NCBI RefSeq assembly: GCF_016599855.1 | Contig: NZ_CP067041.1 | Coordinates: 5,084,001-5,148,000 of the forward strand | Length of the DNA: 64,000 bases | Reading direction: 5' to 3' | Source of the DNA: Bradyrhizobium diazoefficiens | GTDB taxonomy: Bacteria; Pseudomonadota; Alphaproteobacteria; Rhizobiales; Xanthobacteraceae | Part shown: in pieces, positions 61,468-64,000 of the stretch | How positions within the stretch are numbered: position 1 is the first letter of the stretch | Layout: every line of letters begins with the position of its first letter | Made by a program: the position numbers and the translations under genes | Notes under the pieces: model-generated | The model's input: only the letters and a program-made list of their open reading frames with translations | Databases searched by the model: none | What the model was told of the DNA's origin: nothing

Positions 61468-63756
61468 TTAACGGAGCAGCTGGAGCACGCTCTGCTGCGA
61501 CTGGTTGGCCAGCGACAGCGCGGAGACCGCGATCGACTGGCGGGTCGACAGCGCCTGGCTGTTGGCGGCTTCCTCGTTGGTGTCGGCCAGCGTCAGGTTG
61601 GACGAACCGGTCTGGAGCACGTCGATCAGGTTCTTGTTGAAGTCCTGACGCACCTGCACGACAGAGAGGTTCGAACCGAGGGTCGAAGCTTCCGAACGCA
61701 GCGTGCTCGAGGCCTTGTTCAGATTCGTCAACACCTTATTGGTCGCCGAGTTGTCGATGAAGTCGGTGCCCTGCACCAGGCCGGCCAGACCCAGACCCTT
61801 CGAGTTGAAGGTCACGCCGGTGATGTTCAGATTCGACTTGCCGGTTTCGTCGAACACCAGCTTGAGTTGGTCGCCGTTCAGCAGGTTGACACCGTTGAAG
61901 GACGCATCCGTCGAAGTCGTGTCGATCTGCGTCAGGATGTTGTTGTACTGCGACACCAGGTTGGTACGAGTGGCCTGGGCAACCGCGTCAGCAACCGGCG
62001 CGGTGGCATTCGAGAAGGTCAGCGCCGTGGTGATCGTGCCGCCGATCGTGCCGCCGGCGGCGGCCGAGCCGAGGGTCGACGACGCATAGTCGTTGGTGGC
62101 CGAGACCGTGAGCAGGCCGTTGGCATCGATCGTTGCCGACAGATTGTTGGCCTGCAGCGCGGTGTTGAGCTGATCGAGCGTCTTGACGGTGCCGCCGGTG
62201 CCGTCGCCGAAGGTGACGTTGACCGCCGTGCCGCCATTGAAGGAGGTGAAGGTCAAGGTCTTGCCCGAGACACCGCCGGCCGCGGCCGTACGGCTCGCCG
62301 TGAAGGCGGTACCGGTGCCCGTCGAACCGGTGAGACCGAGCGAGGACAACGCATTGCCCGTGCCGGTGATCGACAGATCCGAGTTCGCACCCGTCGAGAT
62401 GTGCAGCGCGCCGGCGACGATCGAGGACTTGGTCTGGCCGGTCGCCGTGCTCAGGGTTGCAGCACCCGACGCATTGGACGCGGTCTGCACGCCGGTGGCG
62501 AGGTCGATCGCGTTCAAGATATCGGCAACGGTGCCCTTTTCCAGGTAGACTGTCGAGTTGCCGCTGCCGTCGGTGACGACGTTGCCGCTCACGCCGGATC
62601 CGCTGGCGACGTTGGCTGAGGCAGGCGTACCGGCGTTCTTGAACGTGATGATCTTGCCGTTGACGTTCAGCGTCGAACCATCGGAGATCAGCGTGCCGAG
62701 GCTGGCCGAGGTCGTGGTGCGGGTTGCCGTCACCGTGGCATTGCCGGAACCGGTCGCCGTGGTCAGACCGAGAGCCTTCAGCAGGTCGGCCTTGCCGACG
62801 ACGCTGAGATCCGCGCCCGTCGAGGTTTCCAGCGTGATCTTGCCGCCGGCGAGCGCGCTCACCGATGTCGTCTGGCTGGTGTTGGTGGTGATCGTCGCTG
62901 CGCCCGCAGCCACAACTGCATTCTGGACGCCGCTGGCAAGGTCGACCGCTTTCAGAACGTCGCCAACCGTGGCTGTCGCGTTCGTGGCGCTTGCGCCGAG
63001 ATAGACGATCGAATTGCCGCTGCCGTCGGTCGCAATGTTACCGCTGACACCGTAGCCGGTGGGAGCCGACGCCGCAGCCGGAGCAGCACCCGCCTTGAAG
63101 GTGATGCTGTGGCCGTTGACGGTGAAGCTCGAGCCATCGGTGAACTGGGTGGCGGCGCCTGTGGTCAGACCGGAGGTACCAGCGGCGAGGCCGTCACCAT
63201 ACAGAATCGTCGTAGCCGTGATATTGGCCGCACCGCCGCTGTTGTTGTCCTGAACAACCGAGCCGGTCACGGTACCGATCGTGCCGCCGAGCGTGGTGCT
63301 CGAGGTGGCGGCGTTGGCACCGCCGGCCGTACCGTCGAACAGCACGTTGGTCAGCGCGGTCGCGCTCGAATAGGTCGTGGTGCCGCGCAGGTCGGTTGAG
63401 GTCGCGCCAGCGATCGTGGTCGAGACGTTCGACTTGGTCGAGTAGCCGACCGTGGTCTGGAGCGCCTGGTTGGCGATCGACTTCGCGCTGTCGAGCAGCT
63501 TCTGGAGCGAGGTGATGCCGGTGTTGGCGGCCTGGAGCACCTGCACGCCGTTGGCGATGCCATCGAGCAGGTTGTTGATGTCGCTGGCGCGGTTGTCGAG
63601 CGACTGTGCCGTGAAGAAGTTGGTGGGATTGTCGAGCGCCGAGTTCACCTTCTTGCCAGTCGACAGACGGGACTGGGTGGTGGCGAGCAGGTCGGCGGTA
63701 GACTGGAGGGAGAGCAGGTTCTGGCGAACCGAGGATGAGAGAACGATACCGGACAT
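61468..63756 (-). CDS. fliC4: Flagellin, long form (copy 4)
   Basis: A 762-residue flagellin from ATG 63756 (MSGIVLSSSVRQNLLSLQST). It is nearly identical to copy 3 over the N-terminal third and over the C-terminal 200 residues, and differs mostly in the modules between. Central modules start FTVNGHSITFKAGAAP, LNVNGKIITFKNAGTP and GVSGKTLTFTSFNGGT. The end (ALSLANQSQQSVLQLLR) is like copy 1, while copies 2 and 3 have TSQQ, a sign of exchange between copies. The upstream 244 bases to the window edge hold its promoter and no other gene. Confidence 0.95.
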   Translation of the reverse strand: MSGIVLSSSVRQNLLSLQSTADLLATTQSRLSTGKKVNSALDNPTNFFTAQSLDNRASDINNLLDGIANGVQVLQAANTGITSLQKLLDSAKSIANQALQTTVGYSTKSNVSTTIAGATSTDLRGTTTYSSATALTNVLFDGTAGGANAATSSTTLGGTIGTVTGSVVQDNNSGGAANITATTILYGDGLAAGTSGLTTGAATQFTDGSSFTVNGHSITFKAGAAPAAASAPTGYGVSGNIATDGSGNSIVYLGASATNATATVGDVLKAVDLASGVQNAVVAAGAATITTNTSQTTSVSALAGGKITLETSTGADLSVVGKADLLKALGLTTATGSGNATVTATRTTTSASLGTLISDGSTLNVNGKIITFKNAGTPASANVASGSGVSGNVVTDGSGNSTVYLEKGTVADILNAIDLATGVQTASNASGAATLSTATGQTKSSIVAGALHISTGANSDLSITGTGNALSSLGLTGSTGTGTAFTASRTAAAGGVSGKTLTFTSFNGGTAVNVTFGDGTGGTVKTLDQLNTALQANNLSATIDANGLLTVSATNDYASSTLGSAAAGGTIGGTITTALTFSNATAPVADAVAQATRTNLVSQYNNILTQIDTTSTDASFNGVNLLNGDQLKLVFDETGKSNLNITGVTFNSKGLGLAGLVQGTDFIDNSATNKVLTNLNKASSTLRSEASTLGSNLSVVQVRQDFNKNLIDVLQTGSSNLTLADTNEEAANSQALSTRQSIAVSALSLANQSQQSVLQLLR

Positions 63757-64000
63757 ACTGTTACCTTTCTGGTAGCTACGCGTCCTGTTTGACCGACATT
63801 GATCAAACGACCGGCGGACGGTGCGTCCAAGCCTCTAACAATCCGTGAAATGAAACCGCGGGCTTGTCTGCGTTGCACGCAGAATGCCCTCCGGCGAACT
63901 TTAGGACTTCACCCTCGTCATCGCGCACAGCGTTGACATCACTTGGCTTTTCCACGCCAAGACCGGTGTTTACGACCCGTTAACCACATTCGGCAAGGAT
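63757..64000. other. Upstream region of flagellin copy 4
   Basis: The right edge of the window, 244 bases, has no gene. It carries the leader shared with copy 3 (ACCTTTCTGGTAGCTACGCGTC, and CTAACAATCCGTGAAA at 63835-63850) and an AT-rich GTTAACCACATT end. Confidence 0.5.

Noticed and set aside
53741..63756. Possible CRISPR-like or phase-variable tandem repeat from repeated flagellin sequence
   Set aside because: The repetition is explained by paralogous flagellin genes and their protein modules; there are no short regular repeats with spacers.

Overview
The window is a chromosomal segment of a Bradyrhizobium-type alphaproteobacterium. The evidence is high GC content, a rhizobial RecA with a GTTC-N7-GTTC LexA box, the very long flagellins of a Bradyrhizobium 'thick' subpolar flagellum, CckA, FliX, FlaF, the single-cysteine rhizobial form of DksA, and interspersed palindromic repeats of the kinds common in Bradyrhizobium/Rhodopseudomonas. 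No plasmid, phage, transposase, CRISPR array, rRNA or tRNA gene was found.

Left part (1-24 kb), housekeeping and accessory genes. A DUF1835-like gene is cut by the left edge. It is followed by recA and a run of very small conserved or orphan proteins, including a zinc-ribbon protein and a 43-residue lipoprotein. Next come a PaaI-type thioesterase, a PilZ protein, small secreted proteins, a split YeeE/YedE transporter pair, a GNAT-type acyltransferase, a FrnE-like DsbA oxidoreductase, an XRE/MmyB regulator, a tannase-family esterase, a SET-domain protein, a TetR regulator divergent from a carotenoid cleavage oxygenase, a membrane-protein pair (one YciB/IspZ-like), class I fumarase, an isoprenylcysteine-methyltransferase-like protein, a glutathione transferase and a Tim44-like protein.

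Right part (24.6-64 kb), the flagellar island. The order is cckA; flhB-fliR-fliQ-fliE-flgC-flgB (minus); fliO-fliP (plus); a 1278-residue TPR protein; motE-like, DUF6468, fliM, fliL (minus); flgF-flgG-flgA-flgH (plus). A non-flagellar insert follows (FAA-hydrolase-type hydratase, NAD-dependent epimerase, dksA, NmrA-like oxidoreductase with HxlR regulator). Then come fliX (minus), flgI-flgJ-flgN (plus), a FlaG-like gene, a frameshifted small gene, flaF and four tandem flagellin genes of 746-770 codons. The genes together encode most of the basal body, the export gate, the C-ring/stator accessory parts and the filament of one flagellum. Hook genes (flgE, flgK, flgL, fliK), fliF/fliG/fliN, flhA, fliI and flbT are not in the window.

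Regulatory signals read directly include the SOS box; a perfect 19-base inverted repeat plus three degenerate copies linking the TetR gene, the carotenoid oxygenase and the downstream membrane operon; a palindrome shared by the XRE gene and a second promoter 2 kb away; and two nearly identical sigma-54-type promoters ahead of flgF and flgI. Two likely frameshifts (near 17350 and 52926) are the main lesions.
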